Positions 17,766-27,036 of a stretch of DNA of 64,000 nucleotides are shown here, one piece after another. The stretch comes from Thalassospira lucentensis (lineage in GTDB: Bacteria; Pseudomonadota; Alphaproteobacteria; Rhodospirillales; Thalassospiraceae). The notes below the pieces were generated by a model. It ran no database searches, was not told the origin of the DNA, and worked only from the letters and a program-made list of their open reading frames with translations. Both the position numbers and the translations under genes were made by a program. Position 1 is the first letter of the stretch; each line of letters starts with the position of its first letter. The stretch spans positions 1 through 64,000 of the forward strand of contig NZ_LPVY01000023.1 of the NCBI RefSeq assembly GCF_001613805.1, given 5' to 3'.

Positions 17766-18782
17766 ATGATCCGTAAAACAATTGCATCCGCAGCCCTTGC
17801 TGCCAGCATGCTGGCTTCGGGCTTTGCCCATGCCGATGTCGAATTCAAGCCGCTTGAAAAAGACCCGGAAACCATCGTGTTCGGCTTTATCTCGACTGAA
17901 TCCAGCTCGAACCTGAAAGCCCAGTGGCAGCCGTTGATCGAGGATATGGAAGAAGCCCTTGGCAAGGATGTCGAAGCGTTCTTCGCACCGGATTATGCCG
18001 GCATCATCGAAGGCATGCGTTTTGGCAAGGTTCACGTTGGCTGGTTCGGTAACAAGTCGGCCATGGAAGCCGTTGACCGTGCGGGCGGCGAAGTTTTCGT
18101 CCAGACGTCCAAAAGCGACGGCACGAACGGCTATTATTCCCACATCATCACCCAGGCCGATAACGACAAGCTCAACACGCTTGCCGACATGCTGAAATGC
18201 GATGGTTCGCTTAATTTCGGTATCGGTGATCCGAACTCGACCTCGGGCTTCCTGGTTCCGACCTATTACGTCTTTGCGCAGAACGGCGTTGATCCGAAAA
18301 ACTGCTTCAAGACCGTTCGCAATGCCAACCACGAAACCAACCTGATGGCGACCGCCAATAATCAGGTTGATGTTGCTGCCAACAACTCCGAACAGCTTGC
18401 CCGCACCCAGATGGTCAAGCCGGAAATCACCGACAAGGTCAAGGTTATCTGGACCTCGCCGCTGATCCCGTCTGATCCGATGGTTTATCGCAAGGATATG
18501 TCGCGTGAACTGAAATCCGAGATCAAGGCGTTCTTCCTTGGTTACGGTCGTCTGGGCGATGTTGAAGAAGCCAACAAGGTTCTTGGCGGCATTCAGGATG
18601 GCATGGGCAAATTCATGGAAAGCAGCAATGCGCAGCTTTACCCGATCCGTCAGCTTGAACTGTATAAAGACAAGCTGAAAATCGAGAACACCGCCGAACT
18701 GTCTGCCGACGAGAAAGCAAAACGCGTTTCAGAAATCGACAAGCAGCTCGCAGAACTCGATATCCTGGTTTCTTACGAGTAA
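17766..18782 (+). CDS. phnD: Phosphonate ABC transporter, periplasmic binding protein
   Basis: The 338-aa protein has a Sec signal peptide cut after FAHA (about residue 22). The mature part is a type II periplasmic binding fold with FGFISTESSSNLKAQW at the start, then HVGWFGNKSAMEAVDRAGGEVF and FGIGDPNSTSGFLVP, the loops that cradle the phosphonate. It captures phosphonates for the PhnE/PhnC importer. The gene is followed by a hairpin before phnE, which may raise its relative abundance. Predicted location is the periplasm. Confidence 0.96.
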   Translation: MIRKTIASAALAASMLASGFAHADVEFKPLEKDPETIVFGFISTESSSNLKAQWQPLIEDMEEALGKDVEAFFAPDYAGIIEGMRFGKVHVGWFGNKSAMEAVDRAGGEVFVQTSKSDGTNGYYSHIITQADNDKLNTLADMLKCDGSLNFGIGDPNSTSGFLVPTYYVFAQNGVDPKNCFKTVRNANHETNLMATANNQVDVAANNSEQLARTQMVKPEITDKVKVIWTSPLIPSDPMVYRKDMSRELKSEIKAFFLGYGRLGDVEEANKVLGGIQDGMGKFMESSNAQLYPIRQLELYKDKLKIENTAELSADEKAKRVSEIDKQLAELDILVSYE

Positions 18783-18792
18783 CCGGCATCCG

Positions 18793-18830
18793 AACGGGGA
18801 GCCCGATATCAGGGCTCCCCGTTTGTTTTT
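18793..18830 (+). terminator. Intra-operon hairpin between phnD and phnE
   Basis: AACGGGGAGCCC pairs perfectly with GGGCTCCCCGTT around a 7-base loop, followed by a T-rich run. It could act as a partial terminator or as a 3' stabiliser of the phnD message, giving more binding protein than permease. Confidence 0.7.
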
Positions 18831-18848
18831 ATTTCCCGGGAAAAGAAC

Positions 18849-19661
18849 ATGAACAGCAGCCTTTCGACATCTGCCGTAACCGCCGCAGAACTTCCGCCGC
18901 GCGATCTGAAACGTTCAGGCGCAAGTTTCCTTCTTTGGGCGTTCATTCTGGCCATTCTGGCCCTGTCCTGGGAGGGGGCCGACATGCGGCCCATGGCCCT
19001 GATTGAAAACAGTGGCAACATGGTCGATTTCGCGGACGGGTTTTTCCCGCCGGATTTCCTGATGTGGAAAACCTATGTCAGCGAAATGTGGATCACCATC
19101 CAGATTGCGATCTGGGGCACGGCGCTTGCGATTGTCTGTTCGATCCCGTTTGGCATTCTGTGTTCTGAAAACATTGTTCCGTTCTGGGTTTACCAGCCGG
19201 TGCGCCGCCTGATGGATTCCTTCCGCGCGATCAATGAAATGGTTTTTGCCATGCTGTTCGTTGTTGCGGTTGGTCTTGGTCCGTTTGCCGGTGTGCTTGC
19301 GCTTTGGATCCATACCACCGGCGTTCTGGCAAAACTGTTTTCAGAAGCCGTCGAGGCGATTGATCCCGAACCGGTCGAAGGCATCCGGGCCACCGGTGCC
19401 AACGGGTTGCAGGAGGTCATCTTTGGGGTGATCCCGCAGGTTCTTCCGCTTTGGATTTCCTATTCGCTGTATCGGTTTGAAAGCAATGTGCGGTCGGCAA
19501 CCGTTCTTGGCATTGTCGGTGCGGGTGGCATTGGCATGGTTTTGTGGGAATATATCCGCGCATTTTATTACGCGGAAACCGCCGCGGTCATGATCATCAT
19601 CATTCTGTCGGTCAGCCTGCTTGATGTGATTTCGCAGCGTCTTCGCAAACTGGTGACCTGA
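18849..19661 (+). CDS. phnE: Phosphonate ABC transporter, permease
   Basis: The 270-aa inner-membrane subunit starts with a short cytoplasmic arm and has about six hydrophobic segments. It carries the permease EAA-like loop ([19 protein letters not shown] then [11 protein letters not shown]) that docks PhnC. The [16 protein letters not shown] and [18 protein letters not shown] segments are typical of PhnE. GGGAAAAGAAC precedes the ATG. It completes the phnCDE importer. Only one phnE is present, where some genomes have two. Confidence 0.96.
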   Translation: MNSSLSTSAVTAAELPPRDLKRSGASFLLWAFILAILALSWEGADMRPMALIENSGNMVDFADGFFPPDFLMWKTYVSEMWITIQIAIWGTALAIVCSIPFGILCSENIVPFWVYQPVRRLMDSFRAINEMVFAMLFVVAVGLGPFAGVLALWIHTTGVLAKLFSEAVEAIDPEPVEGIRATGANGLQEVIFGVIPQVLPLWISYSLYRFESNVRSATVLGIVGAGGIGMVLWEYIRAFYYAETAAVMIIIILSVSLLDVISQRLRKLVT

Positions 19662-19664
19662 TCC

Positions 19665-20312
19665 ATGACGTTCAAGATTACGCAGGCCAAACCGGCAATG
19701 AAACAATTGTCGGAGGCCCCGACGATTGATCAGAGTGCGGTTGTTGTTGATTGCGAGTTTGGTGTCTGGACAGAAATTGGCGCACGCACCAGCATCCGCG
19801 AAAGCGTGATGGGTGATTATTCCTATGTCGTCAATGACAGCGAGATCATCTATTCCGACATCGGCAAATTCGTAAATATCGCCGCCCATACAAGGATCAA
19901 TCCGGGGCAGCATCCGATGGACCGGGCATCGATGCATCATTTCCAGTACCGGTCGAGTGCCTATGAGCTTGGCGATGATGATCCGGCGTTTTTTGACTGG
20001 CGCCGCGAAAAGCGGGTGAAGCTTGATCATGATGTCTGGATCGGGCATGGCGCGATTGTTCAGGGCGGGGTTACCATCGGGATCGGGTCGGTTGTCGGTT
20101 CGGGTGCGGTGGTGACCAAGGATGTGCCGCCCTACACCATCGTCACGGGTATTCCAGCCACCCCGCTTCGCCCGCGATTTGATGCGGAAATTGTCGATGC
20201 GCTGCTTCGCATTTGCTGGTGGGACTGGGATCATGCAACATTGGCAGAACGGCTTGACGATTTTCGGCGTCTGCCGGTACGGGATTTCTGTCTGAAATAC
20301 GATCTGCGATAA
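19665..20312 (+). CDS. Hexapeptide-repeat acetyltransferase of phosphonate operons
   Basis: The 215-aa left-handed beta-helix protein has imperfect hexapeptide repeats early (VWTEIGARTSIRESVMGDYS) and again at VWIGHGAIVQGGVTIGIGS, with the catalytic-type segment PGQHPMDRASMHHF. This is the xenobiotic/chloramphenicol-acetyltransferase-like subgroup that recurs in phn operons. It may acetylate aminoalkylphosphonates, as PhnO does in E. coli with a different fold; that role is inferred from context. ATG 19665 lies just after the phnE stop. An internal ATG at 19698 is possible. Confidence 0.85.
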   Translation: MTFKITQAKPAMKQLSEAPTIDQSAVVVDCEFGVWTEIGARTSIRESVMGDYSYVVNDSEIIYSDIGKFVNIAAHTRINPGQHPMDRASMHHFQYRSSAYELGDDDPAFFDWRREKRVKLDHDVWIGHGAIVQGGVTIGIGSVVGSGAVVTKDVPPYTIVTGIPATPLRPRFDAEIVDALLRICWWDWDHATLAERLDDFRRLPVRDFCLKYDLR

Positions 20313-20335
20313 ATCGAAAGCCAGTTCGAGGCCAC

Positions 20336-21031
20336 ATGACCGACTATCAGCGTTATGCTGTTTATTATGCACCGAAAGCCGACAGTGATCTGGCGGCTTT
20401 CGGCAATTCCTGGCTGGGGCGTGATCCCGAAACCGGACGGGAAATGGATCGCCCGGCTGCCATCGGCCTTGCCGATGGCGAGGTCGCGGCCATAACCGTT
20501 TCCCCGTCGCGATACGGGTTTCATGGCACCCTGAAACCGCCCTTCGCCTTAAAGGATGGCCAGACGCGCGTGCAGCTTGAAAAAGCGATTGCCGACTATT
20601 GTGCAACGGCGTCTTCGGTGACGTGTGGCCCGCTTTTACTGAAATCGATTGGCAGTTTTATTGCCCTGATCCCGACTGCGCCGACCGATCCGCTTGGTGC
20701 GCTGGCGTCTGGTCTTGTGCGCGGGCTTGACGGTTTTCGGCAGCCTGAAGACGAAGCCGCGATGAATAAACGCCGTGCATCGGGGTTAAGTGATCGACAG
20801 GAAGAATATCTGGTCAGATGGGGTTATCCCTATGTGATGGAAGAATTCCGTTTTCACCTGACGCTGACAGACAAGCTTGACCCGGACCGGATGATGCGGG
20901 TGCGCGATGCGCTTGCCCCGATTGTTGCACCCTTGTGCGAGGCACCATTTACGATCAGCGATGTCTGTCTTTTTGGTGATCCGGGTGATGGAAAGCCGTT
21001 TGATTTGTTGCGGCGCTTTGCGCTTGGATGA
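20336..21031 (+). CDS. DUF1045 phosphonate-operon protein (2H phosphoesterase-like)
   Basis: The 231-aa product belongs to the conserved phosphonate-operon family also called DUF1045. Visible parts are YQRYAVYYAPKADSDLA at the start, YGFHGTLKPPFAL with one H-x-T motif, and EEFRFHLTLTDKL with a second H-x-T. The two H-x-T motifs are the signature of 2H phosphoesterases, which open or hydrolyse cyclic phosphates. A role on cyclic ribose-phosphate intermediates of C-P lyase is plausible but inferred. It is the last gene of the rightward operon and ends at a strong terminator. Confidence 0.87.
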   Translation: MTDYQRYAVYYAPKADSDLAAFGNSWLGRDPETGREMDRPAAIGLADGEVAAITVSPSRYGFHGTLKPPFALKDGQTRVQLEKAIADYCATASSVTCGPLLLKSIGSFIALIPTAPTDPLGALASGLVRGLDGFRQPEDEAAMNKRRASGLSDRQEEYLVRWGYPYVMEEFRFHLTLTDKLDPDRMMRVRDALAPIVAPLCEAPFTISDVCLFGDPGDGKPFDLLRRFALG

Positions 21032-21052
21032 CGGGTGATTGCGCCGTGGGAA

Positions 21053-21092
21053 ATAAAAAAATGCTGCAGTGTTTTGCTGCAGCATTTTTTTG
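21053..21092. terminator. Bidirectional terminator between the two phn operons
   Basis: ATGCTGCAG pairs with CTGCAGCAT, with A7 before and T7 after. It separates the convergent DUF1045 and phnN genes. Confidence 0.88.
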
Positions 21093-21093
21093 T

Positions 21094-21720
21094 TCAGACT
21101 ACCCGGTTGCTGGGTGCTTGGTCCGTGTGTGCCGGGCGGTGGAAAATGGCATCGATGAAGCGGCCAATACCGGTTTCAAGGTCATTGTCATTTTCTACGG
21201 CGATCACGTTGGGACCATCGACCTGATAGGCCGATGCGCGCCGCAGGCGTTGTTCGATATCGTCGGAACTTTCGCGGCCACGGGCCACAAGGCGTTGGCG
21301 AAGGGCATCTTCGTGCGCCCGGATGCTGATGACCCGGACGTGATCAGAACCCAGAAGATCGCGGGCATCGTCAATCACGCTGCGTGATGCGTTGACGACA
21401 ACGATTTTGCCGTTGGCGACGTCGTTCTGGACATGATTGGGAATGCCGTAACAAAGATTGTGCGCCCGCCAGCTCAGCAGGAAGGCACCCTGCTTTGCCA
21501 TGGATGCAAAATCCTCGGCGCGGACCGGAATATGGATTTCGCCAACCGATCCGGCCGGGCGGGTAATGCAGCGACGGGGAAACAGGATGGTTTCATCGTC
21601 ATGCAAACGCGCCCGTGCCGCATCCAATAGGGTATCCTTGCCAACCCCGCTGGGGCCGACGACAAGAATCAGTAATCCATTTTCCGATGCGCCATGATGG
21701 ATGTCATGGCGCGCGGTCAT
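21094..21720 (-). CDS. phnN: Ribose 1,5-bisphosphate phosphokinase
   Basis: The 208-aa P-loop kinase of the guanylate-kinase type has Walker A GPSGVGKDT near residue 20. It turns ribose 1,5-bisphosphate into PRPP, the last step of phosphonate degradation by C-P lyase. The start at 21720 was chosen because it gives an ATGA overlap with the phnM stop; the frame is open eight codons further upstream. It is the last gene of the leftward phnGHIJKLMN operon. Confidence 0.94.
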   Translation of the reverse strand: MTARHDIHHGASENGLLILVVGPSGVGKDTLLDAARARLHDDETILFPRRCITRPAGSVGEIHIPVRAEDFASMAKQGAFLLSWRAHNLCYGIPNHVQNDVANGKIVVVNASRSVIDDARDLLGSDHVRVISIRAHEDALRQRLVARGRESSDDIEQRLRRASAYQVDGPNVIAVENDNDLETGIGRFIDAIFHRPAHTDQAPSNRVV

Positions 21721-22859
21721 GACACGCGGCTTCCCAGACGCCATACACCGCGCACAATCGGATGATGCGGTGAATGATGCACCCGGATCAGATCGCCGCG
21801 TTTGCTAACCGCAATTTCGCCCCGGTCATCAAGGCCGACCTGTTTTGCCGGGGTCAGGGTCGCGGTGCGCACCGCACGCGGAAGATCATAGGCGTCGAAA
21901 TCATCAAACAGCTTCATGACACCGTGCAGCAGGCTGTGGGGGACATAGTCGCTTGAAATAATGTCGAGATAGCCGTGCTTTGCCAGATCGCCCGCCGCGA
22001 CATTGCCGCTGTGGGAGCCGCCGCGCACAAGGTTTGGCCCGCCCATCATCACGCCAAGACCGCCTTCGTGCGATGCCTTGGCAGCCGCCAGTGTCGTCGG
22101 GAATTCGGCCACCGTCATTTTATCGGCGACGGCTTCGGCGACATGTTCCTCGGTCGCGTCATCGTGGCTTGCCAGCGCCAGATTTTTTTGGTGGGCAAGT
22201 TCGACGACGTGACGGCGATGCTTGACGGAGTAAAGTTCGGAATCGCGTTTGCGGCTGGCGACGAATTTGCGCATTTCCTCGTCCGAGAGGCCGTATTTCC
22301 CCTGATAATAGGTGTAATAGGCATCCAGGCTGACGAATTGGCGTTGGCCCGGCGTGTGATCCATCACCGAGAGCATCTTGACCAGAGGCAGATCAACCAG
22401 ATTATCGAGTGCCTCGACCAGGCCGCCATAGGACGTTTCACAGCGCAGATGCAGTTTGTGATCTGCACGCAAAAGGTTGTTCTCGAGCGCATGCTGAAGG
22501 GCGGTCACCGATTCAACCAGTCGTTCGATCCGTTCTGATCCGTCCGAGACGTCGCCGACAGAGATGGCATCAAAGACCGTTGTGATGCCAGCACTGGCGA
22601 CCTGATTGTCGTGCGCAATCACGGCGGCGGTGGCGGGCCAGCGGGTTTTGGGACGCGGGGTCAGGTGTTTTTCGAGATTGTCGGTATGCAGTTCGACCAG
22701 TCCGGGCATCAGGTAATCGCCGCCCATGTCTTCGGCACCGGGCAGATTGGACGGGCGATCCGAGATGTCGGTGATCAGTCCGTCCCTGATCTGAACGGCA
22801 CCCTCGATGACATCATTGGCGAGGACAATTTTGGCATTGGTAAAAATCTGTTCAGTCAT
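21717..22859 (-). CDS. phnM: RPnTP hydrolase (alpha-D-ribose 1-methylphosphonate 5-triphosphate diphosphatase)
   Basis: The 380-aa amidohydrolase-superfamily protein releases pyrophosphate from ribose-phosphonate triphosphate. Key features are the beta-strand 1 region MPGLVELHTDNLEKHLTPRP, LASHDDATEEHV in the middle and SDYVPHSLLHGV near the C-terminus with the catalytic Asp. ATG 22859 overlaps the end of phnL by eight bases, supporting translational coupling. The open frame begins three codons earlier. Confidence 0.95.
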   Translation of the reverse strand: MTEQIFTNAKIVLANDVIEGAVQIRDGLITDISDRPSNLPGAEDMGGDYLMPGLVELHTDNLEKHLTPRPKTRWPATAAVIAHDNQVASAGITTVFDAISVGDVSDGSERIERLVESVTALQHALENNLLRADHKLHLRCETSYGGLVEALDNLVDLPLVKMLSVMDHTPGQRQFVSLDAYYTYYQGKYGLSDEEMRKFVASRKRDSELYSVKHRRHVVELAHQKNLALASHDDATEEHVAEAVADKMTVAEFPTTLAAAKASHEGGLGVMMGGPNLVRGGSHSGNVAAGDLAKHGYLDIISSDYVPHSLLHGVMKLFDDFDAYDLPRAVRTATLTPAKQVGLDDRGEIAVSKRGDLIRVHHSPHHPIVRGVWRLGSRVS

Positions 22860-23556
22860 TGGCCCCAACTTTAAACGAAGTCACATCAAATGATCCCGTG
22901 CAGACCGCATCGCGGGTTTCGTGATCATGGAAAATACCGGCAATGGCAGCGCCGCGTGCCTTGGCTTCTTCAATCAATGCCAGAACCGTGGCACGATTTT
23001 GGGTGTCAAGCGATGCGGTCGGTTCATCAAGCAGCATGATCGGATAATCGGCGATAAAACCGCGCGCGATATTCACGCGCTGCTGTTCGCCCCCGGAAAA
23101 GGTCAGGGGGGAAAGTTGCCACAGACGTTCGGGGATGCGCAAGCGGGTCAAAAGGTCGCGGGCCTTTTCCATCGTCGTTTCACGTGCCGTACCCAGCGCG
23201 ATCAGCGGTTCGGCAACGATTTCCAGTGTCGGTACACGCGGAATGACGCGCAGGAACTGGCTGACATAGCCCATGGTGCGTTTGCGCATATCAAGGATCG
23301 CATGCGGGCTTGCGGTGGTGATATCAAGCCAGTCGCCATCGTGCAGCACGCTGATCGAGCCGCTTGAACAGGTGTAATTGGCATAAAGCATGCGCATGAA
23401 GGTACTTTTCCCCGATCCGGATTCACCGGTCAGCGCAATGCATTCGCCGGCATTGAGGCGGAATTCGACCCCTTCGAATACCGGGATCGTAACGCTGCCC
23501 TGAGTATGCAGGGTAAAGCCCTTGGCGACGTTTTTGGCGTGAAGCATTTCAGACAT
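22852..23556 (-). CDS. phnL: C-P lyase accessory ABC ATPase
   Basis: The 234-aa ABC protein has Walker A TGESGSGKST, signature FSGGEQQRVNIARGF and Walker B IMLLDEPTASLDT. PhnL and PhnK are not transporter subunits but bind the PhnGHIJ core complex and help the transfer of methylphosphonate to ATP. The start at 23556 gives the family N-terminus; the frame is open twelve codons earlier into phnK. Confidence 0.95.
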   Translation of the reverse strand: MSEMLHAKNVAKGFTLHTQGSVTIPVFEGVEFRLNAGECIALTGESGSGKSTFMRMLYANYTCSSGSISVLHDGDWLDITTASPHAILDMRKRTMGYVSQFLRVIPRVPTLEIVAEPLIALGTARETTMEKARDLLTRLRIPERLWQLSPLTFSGGEQQRVNIARGFIADYPIMLLDEPTASLDTQNRATVLALIEEAKARGAAIAGIFHDHETRDAVCTGSFDVTSFKVGAND

Positions 23557-23566
23557 TTCAATCGCC

Positions 23567-24349
23567 CTAATTTTGCAGGATGGAAGAAACAAGCAACTGG
23601 GTATAGGCGTGCTGCGGATCGTCCAGCACCTGATCGGTCAGGCCGCTTTCGATCACTTCGCCGCGCTGCATGACCATCAGGCGATGGGATAACAGGCGGG
23701 CGACCGCCAGATCGTGGGTGACGATGATCACCGCCAGATTAAGGTCGTGAACCAGCCCGCGCAGCAGATCGAGCAGGCGGGCCTGAACCGAGACGTCCAG
23801 ACCACCCGTGGGTTCGTCCATGAAAACGAGACGCGGGCTGGTTACGAGGTTGCGGGCAATCTGCAGGCGTTGCTGCATGCCACCCGAAAAGGTTGAGGGC
23901 AGATCATCAAGGCGTTCGGCGGCAATTTCGACCTTGCCAAGCCAGTTTTCGGCGGCATTCCGGATGTTGCCGTAATGACGATCACCGACCGCCATCAGCC
24001 GTTCGCCGATATTGGCCCCGGCACTGACATTCATGCGTAATCCATCGCGGGCATTCTGGTGGACAAACGCCCAGTCGGTGCGCATCAGCAGTCGACGTTG
24101 CGCTTCGGACATCTGATAGACATCGCGGATGCCATCAATGCGGGTGTGATATTCGACCGTGCCCTTGGTCGGTTCCTGCTGGGCGGAAATGCTGCGCAGC
24201 AAAGTTGATTTTCCGGACCCGGATTCACCAACGATGCCAAGCACCTCGCCGGGGCGGAGCTCGAAACTTACATTGCGGCAGCCGACCCGGTCGCCATACA
24301 TCATGGTCAGGTCGGAAACGCGCAGAAGCGGTTCATTTGAACGGGTCAT
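23567..24349 (-). CDS. phnK: C-P lyase complex ABC ATPase
   Basis: The 260-aa ABC protein has Walker A GESGSGKST, signature FSGGMQQRLQIAR, Walker B LVFMDEPTGGLDV and the H-loop IIVTHDLAVAR. PhnK docks on PhnJ in the core complex. Its ATG overlaps the phnJ stop by one base (TAATG), so the two are translationally coupled. PhnL follows 10 bp later. Confidence 0.95.
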   Translation of the reverse strand: MTRSNEPLLRVSDLTMMYGDRVGCRNVSFELRPGEVLGIVGESGSGKSTLLRSISAQQEPTKGTVEYHTRIDGIRDVYQMSEAQRRLLMRTDWAFVHQNARDGLRMNVSAGANIGERLMAVGDRHYGNIRNAAENWLGKVEIAAERLDDLPSTFSGGMQQRLQIARNLVTSPRLVFMDEPTGGLDVSVQARLLDLLRGLVHDLNLAVIIVTHDLAVARLLSHRLMVMQRGEVIESGLTDQVLDDPQHAYTQLLVSSILQN

Positions 24350-25278
24350 TATTCTGCGGCCTTTCCGTTGCTGTGGCTGTTGCCAAGGGGCTGATCATGA
24401 TGTTGCGGGCCGCGATGGCCGGCGTCCTGCCGTTCGCTGCAATAATCGGTGTCCGAGCAGACAAACATCCGGTTGCCCTTGTCATCGAGGATAACCTCGT
24501 CAAGGTAGCTGTCGGTTGCGCCGCACATGCCGCATTCGTCCTTCCAGCTTTGCACCTCGAACGGGTGATCTTCGAAATCGAGGCTTTTGACCTTGGTGTA
24601 GGGCGGTAGGGCATAGATGCGCTTTTCACGGCCAGCACCGAAAAGCTGCAGGGCGGCCATCATGTCCATTTTCGGATTGTCGAATTTCGGTGTCGGCGAC
24701 GGATCCATGACATAGCGATCATCAACCATCACCGGATAGGCATAGGTGGTGGCGATATGGCCGTGACGCGAAATGTCCTCATAAAGCTTCACATGCATCA
24801 GCCCGTATTCTTCGAGCGCGTGCATCTTGCGCGTTTCGGTTTCGCGCGGTTCGAGGAAGCGAAGCGGTTCGGGGATCGGCACCTGATAGACAAGGATCTG
24901 GTCTTCGCGCAGTTCCTTTTCGGGAATGCGGTGGCGGGTCTGGATGATTGATGCCTCGGCGGTTTTTTCCGTGGTCGCCACATTGGCGGTCTTGGCAAAG
25001 AACTGCCGGATGGATACCGCGTTGGTGGTGTCGTCCGCGCCCTGATCGATGACCTTAAGCGTATCGTCCGGGCCGATGACGGCAGCCGTGACCTGCACCC
25101 CGCCCGTACCCCAGCCATAGGGCATCGGCATTTCGCGACCGGCAAACGGCACCTGATATCCGGGGATGGCAACGGCCTTTAGCAGTGCACGCCGGATCAT
25201 GCGTTTGGTTTGTTCATCAAGATAGGCAAAATTATAGGCCGAAGATGCTTGCGCCGGATTATTTACGGTCTGTTCCAT
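24349..25278 (-). CDS. phnJ: Carbon-phosphorus lyase, radical SAM catalytic subunit
   Basis: The 309-aa subunit cleaves the C-P bond. Cys249, Cys252 and Cys274 match the iron-sulfur ligands Cys241, 244 and 266 of E. coli PhnJ. Cys280 matches the thiyl-radical Cys272, with spacing kept exactly. The N-terminal region shows the conserved SSAYNFAYLDEQTKRMIRRA. The C-terminus carries an extra His/Gly-rich tail (about residues 281-309) after the last Cys, compatible with metal binding but of unknown role. It sits five bases after phnI. Confidence 0.97.
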   Translation of the reverse strand: MEQTVNNPAQASSAYNFAYLDEQTKRMIRRALLKAVAIPGYQVPFAGREMPMPYGWGTGGVQVTAAVIGPDDTLKVIDQGADDTTNAVSIRQFFAKTANVATTEKTAEASIIQTRHRIPEKELREDQILVYQVPIPEPLRFLEPRETETRKMHALEEYGLMHVKLYEDISRHGHIATTYAYPVMVDDRYVMDPSPTPKFDNPKMDMMAALQLFGAGREKRIYALPPYTKVKSLDFEDHPFEVQSWKDECGMCGATDSYLDEVILDDKGNRMFVCSDTDYCSERQDAGHRGPQHHDQPLGNSHSNGKAAE

Positions 25279-25283
25279 ATTGG

Positions 25284-26426
25284 TTACTCCGCGGCTTCGG
25301 GTTGTGATCTGGCGTTTTTGGCATCGGCTGCATCCGCCTTTGCCAGACGTTCCAGCACTTCGGCACGCATGCGCCGGACAAGTTCAAGTTCGCCCTGGAA
25401 ATCGACATAGTGGGGCAGCTTGATATGTTCGACGAAGCCGGTTGCCTGCACATTGTCGCTATGTTCCATGACGAATTCCTCGTCCTGGGCCGGGCCCATG
25501 ACCTGTTCGCCCATTTCGCGTGCACGCATCGCACGGTCCACCAGTGCCATAGAAATCGACTTGCGTTCGTTCTGACCAAACACAAGCCCGTAACCGCGGG
25601 TGAATTGCGGCAGTTTGGTTTTGGAGCCCTTGAACTTGTTGACGGTTTCGCATTCGGTCAGCTCGATATCACCGATATCGATGGCAAAGCCGAGTTCTTC
25701 GGGTTCGATTTCGACCGCGACGCTGCCATAGCGGATTTCACCGACAAAGGCGTGGCTGTTGGCGTAGCCGCGCTGGGTGGAATAACCGAGTGCGAGAACA
25801 AAGCCCTCGTCCCCGCGGGTGAGGTTTTGCAGGCGAAGATCACGATCCGCCGGGAATTTGACGGCTTCGCGCGTCAGATCGGCGACCGGGGCGTCATCAT
25901 TGGTCGGGTTCGGTTCGTCCTGTATCAGGCCCTCGTAATTCAGAAGGTCATCCAGAACGCGCGGCATGGTTTCATCCACCGGATGGTCGGCGGTGTGGGC
26001 CGTTGCCGGTTCCTCGCCATTGGCCATCAGGGTGAAATCAAGCAGGCGGTGGGTGTAATCAAATGTCGGGCCGAGAATCTGCCCGCCTGGCAGATCCTTG
26101 AAGGTTGCCGAAATGCGGCGTGCGATATCCATTTCGGCGGTTTTGACCGGCTTGGAAAAGGCAAAGCGCGGCAATGTCGTGCGATAGGCGCGCATCAGAA
26201 AGATTGCCTCGATCAGGTCTCCGCGACCCTGCTTGATGGCAAGGGCGGCCAGATCACGGTCATAAAGCGATCCTTCGGCCATGACGCGGGTGACGGACAG
26301 CGACAATTGCTGTTCGATCTGGCTGGTCTCGATTTCGGCAACGTCCCGGTCGCCACGGCGTTTTTCGGCCAGAAGCCGGTGGGCATTGTTGATGGCGCGT
26401 TCGCCACCTTTGACGGCTACATACAT
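25284..26426 (-). CDS. phnI: C-P lyase core subunit PhnI (ribosyl transferase)
   Basis: The 380-aa subunit replaces adenine of ATP with the phosphonate together with PhnG, H and L. The conserved family start MYVAVKGGERAINNAHRLLA was used to set ATG 26426, one base after the phnH stop. Other hallmarks are YTHRLLDFTLMANGEEPA and LPHYVDFQGELELVRRMR. Length fits the family. It forms the PhnGHIJ core with its operon neighbours. Confidence 0.96.
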   Translation of the reverse strand: MYVAVKGGERAINNAHRLLAEKRRGDRDVAEIETSQIEQQLSLSVTRVMAEGSLYDRDLAALAIKQGRGDLIEAIFLMRAYRTTLPRFAFSKPVKTAEMDIARRISATFKDLPGGQILGPTFDYTHRLLDFTLMANGEEPATAHTADHPVDETMPRVLDDLLNYEGLIQDEPNPTNDDAPVADLTREAVKFPADRDLRLQNLTRGDEGFVLALGYSTQRGYANSHAFVGEIRYGSVAVEIEPEELGFAIDIGDIELTECETVNKFKGSKTKLPQFTRGYGLVFGQNERKSISMALVDRAMRAREMGEQVMGPAQDEEFVMEHSDNVQATGFVEHIKLPHYVDFQGELELVRRMRAEVLERLAKADAADAKNARSQPEAAE

Positions 26427-26427
26427 T

Positions 26428-27036
26428 TTATCTGACCTCGATCCGGGTGGTGCGCGGAAGGGCGGCGATTTTGCGATCTGCGGCAAAGATGACATCGACA
26501 CCGCAGGGGAACAGATGATGGTTTTCCGCGCGCCATGCGTGGAAGGCGGCGGGCAGGCCGGGGACCGAGAGGTTCTGGCTGTCCTTGATGCCGGGGCCTT
26601 GCAGGATCATGTCGGCCTTGTTCGATATGTCTTCGACCATCAGGATCAGGGTTGCCGACTGATCGGGATATTCTGCATTGCCGATGGGCAGTTCCTTGAT
26701 GAAGGCGAGATCGCCATCAAGGCGGGCAACGGCAAAATCGGCGGTACATGCGTTGCTGCTGATCGGGCTGCCGCAATGGAATTTCAGATGGGCATTGGCA
26801 GCGTGCGATGCGCAATCAGGTGACAGCCAGATTGTCGTATCCATATCGGCCATGGCCAGCAGGAACGCGGTTGCAGACCTGTTCAACCCGACCGGTGCCG
26901 GGACATCAAGCGGCAGATCGTAAATGCGGCCGGGATGCGCCATGGCATCCAGAAGGGTGCGGAAAACGGCATTGGAATCAAAGGCAGCATTTTCAAAACC
27001 GCGCAGCAGGTCGGCTGTCCGGGGTTGCGGGATCAT
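26428..27036 (-). CDS. phnH: C-P lyase core subunit PhnH
   Basis: The 202-aa protein shows the conserved opening GFENAAFDSNAVFRTLLDAM followed by AHPGRIYDL. PhnH is a structural subunit of the core complex with a fold related to PLP-dependent transferases but lacking cofactor residues. Its ATG overlaps the phnG stop (ATGA). Confidence 0.95.
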   Translation of the reverse strand: MIPQPRTADLLRGFENAAFDSNAVFRTLLDAMAHPGRIYDLPLDVPAPVGLNRSATAFLLAMADMDTTIWLSPDCASHAANAHLKFHCGSPISSNACTADFAVARLDGDLAFIKELPIGNAEYPDQSATLILMVEDISNKADMILQGPGIKDSQNLSVPGLPAAFHAWRAENHHLFPCGVDVIFAADRKIAALPRTTRIEVR

